From assembly GCA_002452315.1 (NCBI GenBank), contig DKFH01000199.1:1-6691 (forward strand): DNA of 6,691 nucleotides, written 5' to 3'. Source of the stretch: Anaerolineaceae bacterium UBA6801 (GTDB lineage: Bacteria; Chloroflexota; Anaerolineae; Anaerolineales; Anaerolineaceae). Below the pieces are notes generated by a model that had not been told where the DNA came from, ran no database searches, and saw only the letters and a list, made by a program, of their open reading frames with translations. Each line of letters opens with the position of its first letter. Position 1 is the stretch's first letter. The position numbers and the translations under genes are program-made. Shown here one piece after another: positions 1 through 4,994 of the stretch.

Positions 1-170
1 GGAAGAAAAACATATGCAAGCAATAAGAAGGGGTGCAATTTTTGAACATTTATGAGGGTTTCATATAACAATTCAACCATCACCGGGTTGTTAAACACAG
101 GTTTTCTGTCTTTGACAATTTGGGTAATAAATACAATTTGGCCTGGGAAATAATAGCGGCGAATATTCAC
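1..170 (-). CDS. REP-associated tyrosine transposase (RAYT, IS200-like Y1 family), N-terminal part, cut by window edge
   Basis: Reading leftward from a GTG at 170, 56 codons stay open to the window edge. Residues 4-11 (RRYYFPGQ), 14-26 (FITQIVKDRKPVF) and 32-56 (VELLYETL..., HPFLLLAYVFL) match the characteristic start of RAYT/Y1 transposases: an R-R-Y-x-x-P-G opening, a beta strand ending in T, an R-x-P-x-F turn, a helix, then the A-Y-V strand that leads into the PDHxH catalytic motif. The window ends exactly before that motif, so activity cannot be judged. Family knowledge: RAYTs are single-copy HUH endonucleases that bind and cleave REP hairpins as single-stranded DNA. An in-frame TGA lies upstream and no ATG is available; the GTG has no Shine-Dalgarno sequence, but a -10 box ends 6 nt before it, suggesting a leaderless message. 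The REP cluster directly upstream supports the call. Confidence 0.75.
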   Translation of the reverse strand, partial: MNIRRYYFPGQIVFITQIVKDRKPVFNNPVMVELLYETLINVQKLHPFLLLAYVFL

Positions 171-176
171 AATAGT

Positions 177-205
177 ATTATAACGATTGTTGTGTTCTCA
201 TCCAA
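177..205 (-). promoter_or_regulatory. Candidate promoter of the RAYT gene (leaderless)
   Basis: On the minus strand a perfect TATAAT (177-182) is preceded by TTGGAT (200-205) with a 17-nt spacer. The -35 box is poor (only TTG fits well). Transcription would start about 7 nt after the -10 box, which is the G of the GTG start codon at 170. This is inference from spacing and the absence of a ribosome site. Confidence 0.4.
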
Positions 206-220
206 TATATCATTGGATTT

Positions 221-257
221 CGTAGGTCACGTGTGGTGACGCAGGAACCCACGTGAC
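221..257 (+). repeat. Inverted, diverged REP copy
   Basis: CGTAGGTCACG at 221-231 gives GTAG (222-225) on the plus strand, then an 8-bp stem GTCACGTG (226-233) / CACGTGAC (250-257) around a 16-nt loop. It is opposite in orientation to the five other copies. Its first 11 bases are also the exact reverse complement of 279-289 in copy 1, so the segment 221-289 could fold as one larger hairpin. Confidence 0.65.
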
Positions 258-265
258 AGAATAGT

Positions 266-425
266 GTCACGCTGGAAGCGTGACCTACGGAAATCATGGC
301 ATAAGATTAAATGGAGTGGTCAAATTGCCTCAGAAGCTGCTGTTTGTCACGCTGGAAGCGTGACCTACGGAAATCATGGCTTAAGATTAAATGGAGTGGT
401 CAAATTGCTCAAAAGGCTGCTGTTT
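266..425. repeat. Two tandem 80-bp units, each REP plus 55-bp spacer
   Basis: Units 266-345 and 346-425 are both exactly 80 bp. The 25-bp REP parts are identical and the 55-bp spacers differ at six positions (301/381, and five within 329-335/409-415), so 74 of 80 bases agree. The third REP (from 426) has an unrelated spacer, so the duplication ended there. Confidence 0.85.
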
Positions 426-593
426 GTCACGCTGGAAGCGTGACAAACGGGAGATATGTATGTTGCTGTGTATTGGTGCAGTCACCCATATGCCAGTGTC
501 ACGCTGGAAGCGTGGCCTACGGGGGGGGGAAAATGTGTGTAGTGACAGCCAATTGCAGTGCTGGAAGGGTGACCTACGGTTGTTCCCAAATCA

Positions 594-625
594 ATAGCGC
601 CGGTGCAGGTCTGCATCGGCGCTAT
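594..625 (-). terminator. Terminator-like hairpin downstream of lpdA
   Basis: ATAGCGCCGGTGCA (594-607) and TGCATCGGCGCTAT (612-625) form a 14-bp stem with one G-T wobble and a 4-nt GGTC loop. It lies 48 bases past the lpdA stop on its strand. The U-tract after it on the minus strand is weak (TGATTTGG), so termination efficiency is uncertain. It would also shield the RAYT gene from lpdA read-through. Confidence 0.5.
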
Positions 626-673
626 ATAGGGGAGTTTGGTCCGCCTGTTGTTTAAATTGTATTCACAAACCGC

Positions 674-2071
674 TTAAATGTGAATGGCCTCGCCCTGTGC
701 GGCCTCGGCCGCTTCCATAATTGCCTCGCTGAGGGTGGGGTGGGCGTGCACATTACGGGCGACCTCGTGCGTGGTCAGCTCAAAGCGCTGCGCCAGGGTC
801 AGCTCGGGCAGTAATTCCGACACATCCGGCCCGACCATCTGCGCGCCGAGGATCTCGCCGTATTGCTTATCGCTGACGATTTTCACAAAGCCGGCGTAAT
901 CCCCCAGCCCGAGGGCTTTTCCGTTGGCCTGGAAGGGGAACTCGCCCACGGAGACATCATAGCCCTTCTCCTTGGCCTGGGCTGCGGTATAGCCGAAGGA
1001 AGCCGTCTGTGGGTGGCAGTAGGTGGCGCGGGGCATCATGTCATAATCCAGTGTGACCGTCTCCACGCCAGCGATGTTCTCCGCCGCCACAATGCCCATG
1101 GCGGAAGCCACGTGGGCCAGGAGCAGCTTGCCGGTCACATCACCGATGGCCCAGATGCCCTTCACGTTGGTGGCCATGCGCTCATCGATCTCGATGTGGC
1201 CGCGGTCGCTCAGTTTGACGCCGACCGCTTCCAGCCCCAGACCCTGGCTGTTGGGCTTGAACCCGATCGCCACCAGGGTCAGGTCAGCTTCGATCGTTTG
1301 TTCGCCGTCCTTGGTTTCAACGGTGACGGTCGTGCCCCCTTTACCCGCTTTGACGCCCTTGACCTTTGAGCCGGTCATCACGTTGATGCCGCGTTTTTTG
1401 TAGGCTTTTTCGATTTCCTTGCCCACGGCTTCGTCTTCCAGGGGCAGGAGCGTATCCAGCATCTCGATGATGGTCACCTCGACGCCGTAAGCGTTCCAGA
1501 TGGTGGCAAATTCCACGCCGATCGCGCCGCCGCCAATGATCACGGCCGATTCGGGCAGCGTTTCGCGCAGGATGGCGGTCTCGTAGTCGATGACCTTTTC
1601 ACCATCCAGTTCCACGCCGGGGACGGTAAAGGGATGCGCGCCGGTGGCGATGATGATATCCTTGGCCTTCAAGGTCTCGGTCTCGCCCTCCTCCAGGGTC
1701 ACTGCGACCGTATCCTTGGCGGTCAGTTTGGCCGCGCCCATGAGCACATCGATCTTGTTCTTTTTCATCAGGAAGCCAATGCCGCGCACCAGGCGTTCGG
1801 AGGTTTTACGGCTGCGCTGGTGGGCAACGCTGTAATCCAGCTCGAGGCCTTCCACCTTGAAGCCAAACTCCTCCCCCCGCTCCCGCAGGGTGTGGGCTAC
1901 ATCGGCGTTCTTCAGCAGGGCTTTGGAGGGGATGCAGCCGATATTTAAACAAACACCGCCCAAAAAGCGTTTTTCAACGATGGCGGTTTTCTTTCCCAGT
2001 TGGGCGCTGCGGATGGCGGCTACATACCCGCCGGGACCCGCGCCGATCACGACAACATCATATTCTTTCAT
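674..2071 (-). CDS. lpdA: Dihydrolipoyl dehydrogenase (E3)
   Basis: This cytoplasmic flavoenzyme reoxidises dihydrolipoyl groups of 2-oxo-acid dehydrogenases and the glycine cleavage system, passing electrons through a disulfide and FAD to NAD+. The 465 residues are full length for the family. Visible parts: FAD Rossmann motif GAGPGG (10-15); redox-active pair C41 and C46 in CLNIGCIPSK; ATG motif (142-144); NAD Rossmann motif GGGAIG (180-185) with E203 at the end of the second strand, favouring NAD over NADP; second FAD motif AIGD (308-311); and a C-terminal HPTLSE with catalytic H444 and E449. An AAAGGA ribosome site lies about 10 nt before the ATG. It sits 56 bp downstream of the broken E1/E2 remnant on the same strand, so it was probably the last gene of that operon and may be kept for glycine cleavage or a distant complex. 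Confidence 0.96.
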   Translation of the reverse strand: MKEYDVVVIGAGPGGYVAAIRSAQLGKKTAIVEKRFLGGVCLNIGCIPSKALLKNADVAHTLRERGEEFGFKVEGLELDYSVAHQRSRKTSERLVRGIGFLMKKNKIDVLMGAAKLTAKDTVAVTLEEGETETLKAKDIIIATGAHPFTVPGVELDGEKVIDYETAILRETLPESAVIIGGGAIGVEFATIWNAYGVEVTIIEMLDTLLPLEDEAVGKEIEKAYKKRGINVMTGSKVKGVKAGKGGTTVTVETKDGEQTIEADLTLVAIGFKPNSQGLGLEAVGVKLSDRGHIEIDERMATNVKGIWAIGDVTGKLLLAHVASAMGIVAAENIAGVETVTLDYDMMPRATYCHPQTASFGYTAAQAKEKGYDVSVGEFPFQANGKALGLGDYAGFVKIVSDKQYGEILGAQMVGPDVSELLPELTLAQRFELTTHEVARNVHAHPTLSEAIMEAAEAAQGEAIHI

Positions 2072-2146
2072 CGAATGGGATTCCTTTCTGTTATTAAATC
2101 ATTTAATTCCACAGACATGAGCCACAATCATGCTATCAGCCATTCC

Positions 2147-2152
2147 ATTATA
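2147..2152 (-). promoter_or_regulatory. Possible -10 box for lpdA
   Basis: A perfect TATAAT on the minus strand lies about 76 nt before the lpdA start codon, inside the tail of the E2 remnant. No good -35 box is found at 16-18 nt, so this is weak evidence that lpdA has its own promoter now that the upstream genes are broken. Confidence 0.25.
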
Positions 2153-2171
2153 CCGAAAATGGGCTGCTTAT

Positions 2172-2208
2172 TGGCAGTATTGGGGCCGGTTGTGAACCGG
2201 CACTGCCA
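2172..2208. repeat. Bulged inverted repeat in the tail of the E2 remnant
   Basis: GCCGGTT (2185-2191) and AACCGGC (2195-2201) pair around GTG, and the stem continues with TGGCAGT (2172-2178) and ACTGCCA (2202-2208) after a 6-base bulge on one side. No T-run follows on either strand, so it is not a classic terminator. It overlaps the codons just after the usual E2 end and may explain the unusual C-terminal tail. Confidence 0.5.
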
Positions 2209-2655
2209 GTTTTCGAGCGCCTGCACCACCGTGGCCAGGAACGTGTCGGCTGAGGCGCCGTCGAGGATGCGATGGTCATCAAATGAGTAGCTCAGGTACA
2301 CCATGGGCTTGATGGCGATGGCATCGTTGACGACAACAGGGCGCTTCTGGATTAAGCCTGTGCCCAGGATCCCGCTTTGCGGCTGATTGATGACCGGCGT
2401 GGCAAATAATGAGCCCGCCGTGCCGTGGTTGGTCAGGGTGAAGGTGCCGTTCTGCACATCATCCGGTGCGAGCTTGCCAGCCCGACCGCGTTCGGCCAAC
2501 CGCCTGGAAAGCAGCATGATCCAGAACATTTATTTCTTTAGTTCTCTGGAACGCGGCATTTTAACCTCCTGATATGATCACCATCCCAATTCGCAAAATC
2601 AATTCTAAAAGGCCCAGATTCCAGACAATATTTGTGGTGTAAAGCCTGTTCTGTC

Positions 2656-2684
2656 ATCTTACCTGACAACCATTCCTAAATCAA
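2656..2684 (-). promoter_or_regulatory. Weak candidate promoter of the E1/E2 remnant
   Basis: On the minus strand TTGATT (2679-2684) and TAAGAT (2656-2661) are 17 nt apart, each matching four of six consensus bases. It points at the AGGAGG-ATG of the remnant about 100 nt downstream. Such matches occur by chance in AT-rich DNA. Confidence 0.25.
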
Positions 2685-2902
2685 AATTGCCTTTTTTAAT
2701 CATACTACGGTCATTCTATAAAATGAAACAGGTGATGTCTAAATGATGCAGGGAAATAGCCTTCTCGATGATTTGAGGTTGGCCTAAATTGGAGACCTGC
2801 TTGAAAAGTATAGAGATAATCATCCATCATCTTGTATAATACAGGGGAAGATAGGTAGCAGGTCAGCCTTGGTGCAGCCATTGGCATAAAAGCTTATGAT
2901 GT

Positions 2903-2974
2903 GCGGTTGATACCTTACAACCGCTTCGACCCCGCCAGGTTTTGAAGAACCTGATCTGTGAGATTTAAGAATCT
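2903..2974. repeat. Three consecutive short hairpins
   Basis: GCGGTTG (2903-2909) pairs with CAACCGC (2918-2924); CAGGTT (2936-2941) with AACCTG (2948-2953); AGATT (2961-2965) with AATCT (2970-2974). They lie 155-226 bases upstream of the gene at 3129 and could form a structured leader if transcription starts near the TATAAT at 2835. No known riboswitch or RNA family is recognised. Confidence 0.35.
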
Positions 2975-3128
2975 GAGCCCCATTTTGATGGTGGGCTTGG
3001 CGTTTGGAACGATCCTTGCAAGATACACTGCAATCCACATCAAAGCCAGGCTCAGCAGCAAGGGTTACATCCACCCGGCGGGATAGCATCTGGCAGTTGA
3101 TGCCCCTCAGCAAGTAAAGGATGATGAG

Positions 3129-3809
3129 GTGTCTGAACGGACAGCCAACCCATCGAGACGGCCGAATAGCAGTGAACCTGATGACGAAGTGAAGCGCCAG
3201 CCGTCGAATCAGCCATCAGCGCAGTCCTGGCGCCCATTGGCGTCTAAAACGCCGCCTGAGGAAGATTTGGTCAGCATCCTGCAGGGGGAGATGGCTGGCA
3301 GGCACGAGGCGGACGACCTGGACGCGCATGTCTCACCCAGCACCTCCGCCCAGGGCGTCGCGAGCTGGCAGGACCCATATCTGGATGAGCCACCCCCGGC
3401 ACACGAGCGTGAATTCGATTTGGCTGCGCTGGCCGCAACCGTTTTTGATACCACCTTCTACTTGGTTCCCCGGGTCAACACACATTATTTATTGGGTGAG
3501 CTGGCGGGGCGCCTGCGGGTGTGGATGCCGGAGCTGTGTGAGCTATATGGCTGGGAATTAAGCGCCCTGGCCATCCGCCCGGATTACCTCCAGTGGACCC
3601 TGGTGGATTTTCCCGAGTGCCTGACGCGCAAGACGCTGGCAGCCGTCAGGCGGTGGACCTCAACGTGGATTTTTCGGGATTTTCCGGGCCTGCAAGCTGG
3701 TGATCAGTCCCTCGATTTTTGGGCGCCTGGCTACCTGGTTGACACGCAAAACCGCGATTTCCCCACCCAGGTGTTGGTCGCCCATGTTTCACGCAAGCGG
3801 TTGGGGTAA
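3129..3809 (+). CDS. IS200-like (Y1 transposase fold) protein with catalytic residues replaced; disordered N-terminus
   Basis: Residues 1-95 are rich in S, P, E, D and Q and look disordered. From about residue 106 to 226 the order of elements follows IS200/IS605 TnpA: FYLVPRVNTHYLLG (110-123) for the opening strand and turn, a helix GELAGRLRVWMPELCELYGW, the strand ELSALAIRPDYLQWTLVD where TnpA has ...PDHxHxLV, a helix with a basic run, F-P-x-L, then LDFWAPGYLVDT (195-206) for the W...G-Y/F strand. The HUH histidines are replaced by Y153 and Q155, and the position of the nucleophilic tyrosine appears to be H219. The protein should therefore bind but not cleave DNA. The GTG start follows AAGGATGATGAG; a TAG at 3084 blocks longer versions. 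Domestication is inferred; a plain decaying transposase is less likely because the frame is long and clean. Confidence 0.6.
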   Translation: MSERTANPSRRPNSSEPDDEVKRQPSNQPSAQSWRPLASKTPPEEDLVSILQGEMAGRHEADDLDAHVSPSTSAQGVASWQDPYLDEPPPAHEREFDLAALAATVFDTTFYLVPRVNTHYLLGELAGRLRVWMPELCELYGWELSALAIRPDYLQWTLVDFPECLTRKTLAAVRRWTSTWIFRDFPGLQAGDQSLDFWAPGYLVDTQNRDFPTQVLVAHVSRKRLG

Positions 3810-3872
3810 GAATTAATTAAATTGAAATTTTGACAATATTAAAAACTCTAATCTGATTATCATTAGAAAATC

Positions 3873-3901
3873 TTGTCAGAGACGGGTGATTATGCTATAG
3901 T
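3873..3901 (+). promoter_or_regulatory. Strong sigma-70-type promoter with extended -10
   Basis: TTGTCA (3873-3878), a 17-nt spacer, then TATAGT (3896-3901), each box five of six to consensus, with TGC directly before the -10 giving an extended -10. The 60 bases upstream are very AT-rich, like an UP element. Start of transcription is expected near 3907-3908, immediately before a terminator hairpin. Confidence 0.7.
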
Positions 3902-3906
3902 TATGC

Positions 3907-3951
3907 AGGTCAAACGTCTGGGTGCCCCCCTCACCCAGGCGTTTGGCTTTT
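3907..3951 (+). ncRNA. Predicted very short promoter-to-terminator transcript (about 45 nt)
   Basis: The promoter and terminator above would define an RNA that is almost only the terminator stem-loop. It could be a small RNA, an abortive leader whose read-through feeds the methyltransferase gene (about 170 nt of leader to its ATG), or a device with no stable product. Only the DNA signals are seen; existence of the RNA is inferred. Confidence 0.3.
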
Positions 3952-3952
3952 A
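3911..3952 (+). terminator. Intrinsic terminator, possible attenuator for the methyltransferase gene
   Basis: CAAACGTCTGGGTG (3911-3924) pairs with CACCCAGGCGTTTG (3932-3945), 14 bp with one T-G wobble and a 7-nt C-rich loop, followed by GCTTTT. It can end transcription of the gene at 3129. It also begins only a few bases after the start site predicted for the promoter at 3873-3901. A smaller hairpin, ATGCC (about 3953-3957) with GGCAT, follows. Confidence 0.8.
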
Positions 3953-4076
3953 ATGCCCTGGGGCATCCAAGGTGCGTTTTAATTGGGGGTGGTCAGTGGA
4001 ATGCAGCAGCTTAGGATAAAATTAACCCATCTCGGTGTTCACCCTGTTCTCTACAGCCGGGTATGGGAGCGGAATC

Positions 4077-4703
4077 ATGTTTGAAATCCGACAATGCACA
4101 CATCCAGATTGTCACCTGCGCATGCCGATCGATCCCCATGTGCATCGCGGGACTTTCTGCCCCCGCTGCGGTGCGCCTATGGCCCGCGTGGTGGAAGCCT
4201 TTACGCATCACCAGCCCCCGGGCAAAACCCGCCCAAAACGACACATCCGGGTGCTGCTGGATAACCTTCGCAGCGCGCACAATACCGGCGCGATCTTTCG
4301 CACCGCAGATGGCATCGGTGCCGCCCACCTGTATTTGTGCGGGATCACGCCGAACCCGTTGAAGAATACTGCCCTTCAAAAAACCGCCCTGGGCGCAGAG
4401 GAAGATCTGTCCTGGTCTGCCCACCTGGATGCCGTGGGGTTAGCTCAGGCCTTGCGTGGAGAGGGATACCGCCTGCTGGCGCTGGAGACGGTCGCGGGGT
4501 CACAGCCGGTATTTGAGGTTGACAGTCTGTTTTTAGATCGGGGGCCGATCGTGCTGGTGGTGGGGAATGAGCAGGCGGGGGTGGACCCCGGGCTGCTTGA
4601 CCTGTGCGACCAGGCCCTGTTTTTACCGATGGCTGGGTCAAAAGCCTCCCTTAATGTGGCCGTGGCCTTTGGGATTGCTGCCTACTGGCTGGCCTTTTCT
4701 TAG
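4077..4703 (+). CDS. TrmH/SpoU-family RNA 2'-O-methyltransferase with N-terminal zinc ribbon
   Basis: The 208-residue cytoplasmic protein should transfer methyl from S-adenosylmethionine to a ribose 2'-OH in tRNA or rRNA. All three SpoU (SPOUT knot) motifs are present: N63-LRSAHNTGAIFRTADGIG (63-81, with R75), LVVGNEQAGVDPG (160-172, with E165) and LPMAGSKASLNVAVAFGI (183-200, with N193). Residues 1-35 carry C7-x4-C12 and C28-x2-C31, a likely zinc ribbon for RNA contact that most short SpoU proteins lack. Which nucleotide is modified cannot be told. ATG 4077 is chosen over an upstream GTG (4035) because GGGAG at 4065-4069 is well spaced for it. It may be reached by read-through of the terminator at 3911-3952; no clear promoter of its own is seen. 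Confidence 0.88.
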   Translation: MFEIRQCTHPDCHLRMPIDPHVHRGTFCPRCGAPMARVVEAFTHHQPPGKTRPKRHIRVLLDNLRSAHNTGAIFRTADGIGAAHLYLCGITPNPLKNTALQKTALGAEEDLSWSAHLDAVGLAQALRGEGYRLLALETVAGSQPVFEVDSLFLDRGPIVLVVGNEQAGVDPGLLDLCDQALFLPMAGSKASLNVAVAFGIAAYWLAFS

Positions 4704-4910
4704 GTGCGTGGGACGTTTAGATGACCAGCATCTTCTGATAAAGTATCAGGTGTACCTCAGGAAAATGAGTTATTTTTTCCAGATGACTGAGTGTTGAACT
4801 TGTCAGCCTATAAAAATACAAAGTGCGATTACCCCATGGTCAATCACACTAACCAAAATACACAGCATATTGACGAGACTTAATTATTTTTGATTTTTGT
4901 TTAATCACGC

Positions 4911-4924
4911 TGCTGATATCAGCA
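4911..4924. promoter_or_regulatory. 14-bp perfect palindrome, candidate operator of pdxST
   Basis: TGCTGATATCAGCA is its own reverse complement. Its centre is 18 bases upstream of the -35 box and about 54 bases upstream of the predicted start site, a position typical for an activator or upstream repressor. The binding protein is unknown; the motif is not one I can assign to PdxR. Confidence 0.45.
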
Positions 4925-4935
4925 TAGACGTTTTA

Positions 4936-4964
4936 TTGTCCCTAACCCCTGCGCGTGGTAGAAT
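4936..4964 (+). promoter_or_regulatory. Promoter of the pdxS-pdxT operon
   Basis: TTGTCC (4936-4941) and TAGAAT (4959-4964) are separated by exactly 17 nt, matching consensus at four and five of six positions. Start of transcription is expected near 4971, leaving a leader of about 24 nt that contains GGAGG (4986-4990) before ATG 4995. Confidence 0.6.
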
Positions 4965-4994
4965 TTGTGTGTAAAAATATTTCTTGGAGGTACT

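Larger units (their letters stand above)
221..579 (-). repeat. REP cluster (BIME-like) next to a RAYT gene
   Basis: Five copies of a 25-bp element start at 266, 346, 426, 498 and 555. Copies 1 and 2 are identical; copy 3 has two changes, copy 4 one, copy 5 is degraded and no longer pairs well. The core is a perfect 7-bp hairpin, GTCACGC-TGGAA-GCGTGAC on the plus strand, followed by CTAC. Read on the minus strand, the RAYT's own strand, this is GTAG directly 5' of the hairpin, the tetranucleotide-plus-palindrome layout of REPs handled by RAYTs. A sixth element in opposite orientation (221-257) lies nearest the transposase. The mixture of direct and inverted copies is what BIMEs look like. The cluster sits between lpdA and the RAYT gene and contains no convincing coding sequence. 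Confidence 0.8.
2128..2559 (-). pseudogene. Deletion-fused remnant of a 2-oxo-acid dehydrogenase operon (E1-alpha start joined to E2 C-terminus)
   Basis: A strong AGGAGG (2565-2570) stands 5 nt before ATG 2559, which opens MPRSRELKK and then meets TAA (2530-2532). The next codon, in the same frame, is ATG 2529, from which 133 residues are open. From about residue 11 of that part the sequence is the C-terminal third of an E2 acyltransferase: LAERGRAGKLAPDD, GTFTLTNHG (28-36), INQPQSGILG (47-56) and the active-site DHRILDG (85-91, H86 and D90). Lipoyl domain, subunit-binding domain and the first half of the catalytic domain are absent. The stretch before the junction, ending MLLSRRL, resembles an E1-alpha N-terminus, and the TAA would replace a glutamate codon. 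I infer a deletion joining E1-alpha to E2 at a shared R-L-x-E-R. The tail after ENW (106-108) is 25 residues, longer than usual. E2 identity of the 3' part is firm; the E1-alpha origin is inference. Confidence 0.7.
2560..3128. other. Gene-poor gap of 569 bases
   Basis: I find no recognisable gene. The left part is AT-rich and should hold the promoter of the former dehydrogenase operon. An isolated TATAAT on the plus strand (2835-2840) could serve the gene at 3129, but has no -35 partner. Three small inverted repeats follow one another at 2903-2974. A 42-codon plus-strand reading frame (GTG 2958 to TAG 3084) contains a short hydrophobic run, and a minus-strand frame (about 2820-3113) has no recognisable motif; neither has a good ribosome site. 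It may hold decayed gene debris. Confidence 0.5.
4704..4994. other. Intergenic region holding the pdxST control signals
   Basis: No gene is seen in these 291 AT-rich bases. Near the left end CTGATA-AAG-TATCAG (4735-4749) and a GGAAAA/TTTTCC pair (4760-4780) with T-runs may act as a weak end of the methyltransferase transcript. The right part carries a 14-bp palindrome and the pdxS promoter. Confidence 0.5.

Noticed and set aside
221..579. CRISPR array
   Set aside because: The 25-bp repeats are spaced irregularly (80, 80, 72, 57 bp), the first two spacers are nearly identical, copies decay quickly, and one copy is inverted; no cas gene is present.
311..655. Plus-strand 114-codon reading frame through the REP cluster
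   Set aside because: Its peptide repeats because the DNA repeats, it has no ribosome site, and it only translates hairpin units and spacers.
863..1369. Long plus-strand frames opposite lpdA
   Set aside because: They are antisense shadows of a fully conserved enzyme gene with the expected codon bias on the minus strand.
2900..2960. tRNA-like arms around TTCGACCCC
   Set aside because: No acceptor, D or anticodon arms can be built around it.
2958..3086. 42-codon plus-strand frame with a hydrophobic stretch (about PILMVGLAFGTILA), in frame with the gene at 3129
   Set aside because: No ribosome site, too short to judge, and separated from the next gene by TAG; could be a leftover but cannot be supported.
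2820..3113. Minus-strand 97-residue reading frame in the large gap
   Set aside because: TTG start without ribosome site, no recognisable motif, and it covers the three small inverted repeats.
4035..4076. GTG at 4035 as start of the methyltransferase
   Set aside because: ATG 4077 has a well-spaced GGGAG, and the 14 extra residues do not resemble the family.
4911..4994. PLP-sensing riboswitch before pdxS
   Set aside because: The leader after the predicted start is only about 24 nt, too short for a structured aptamer.
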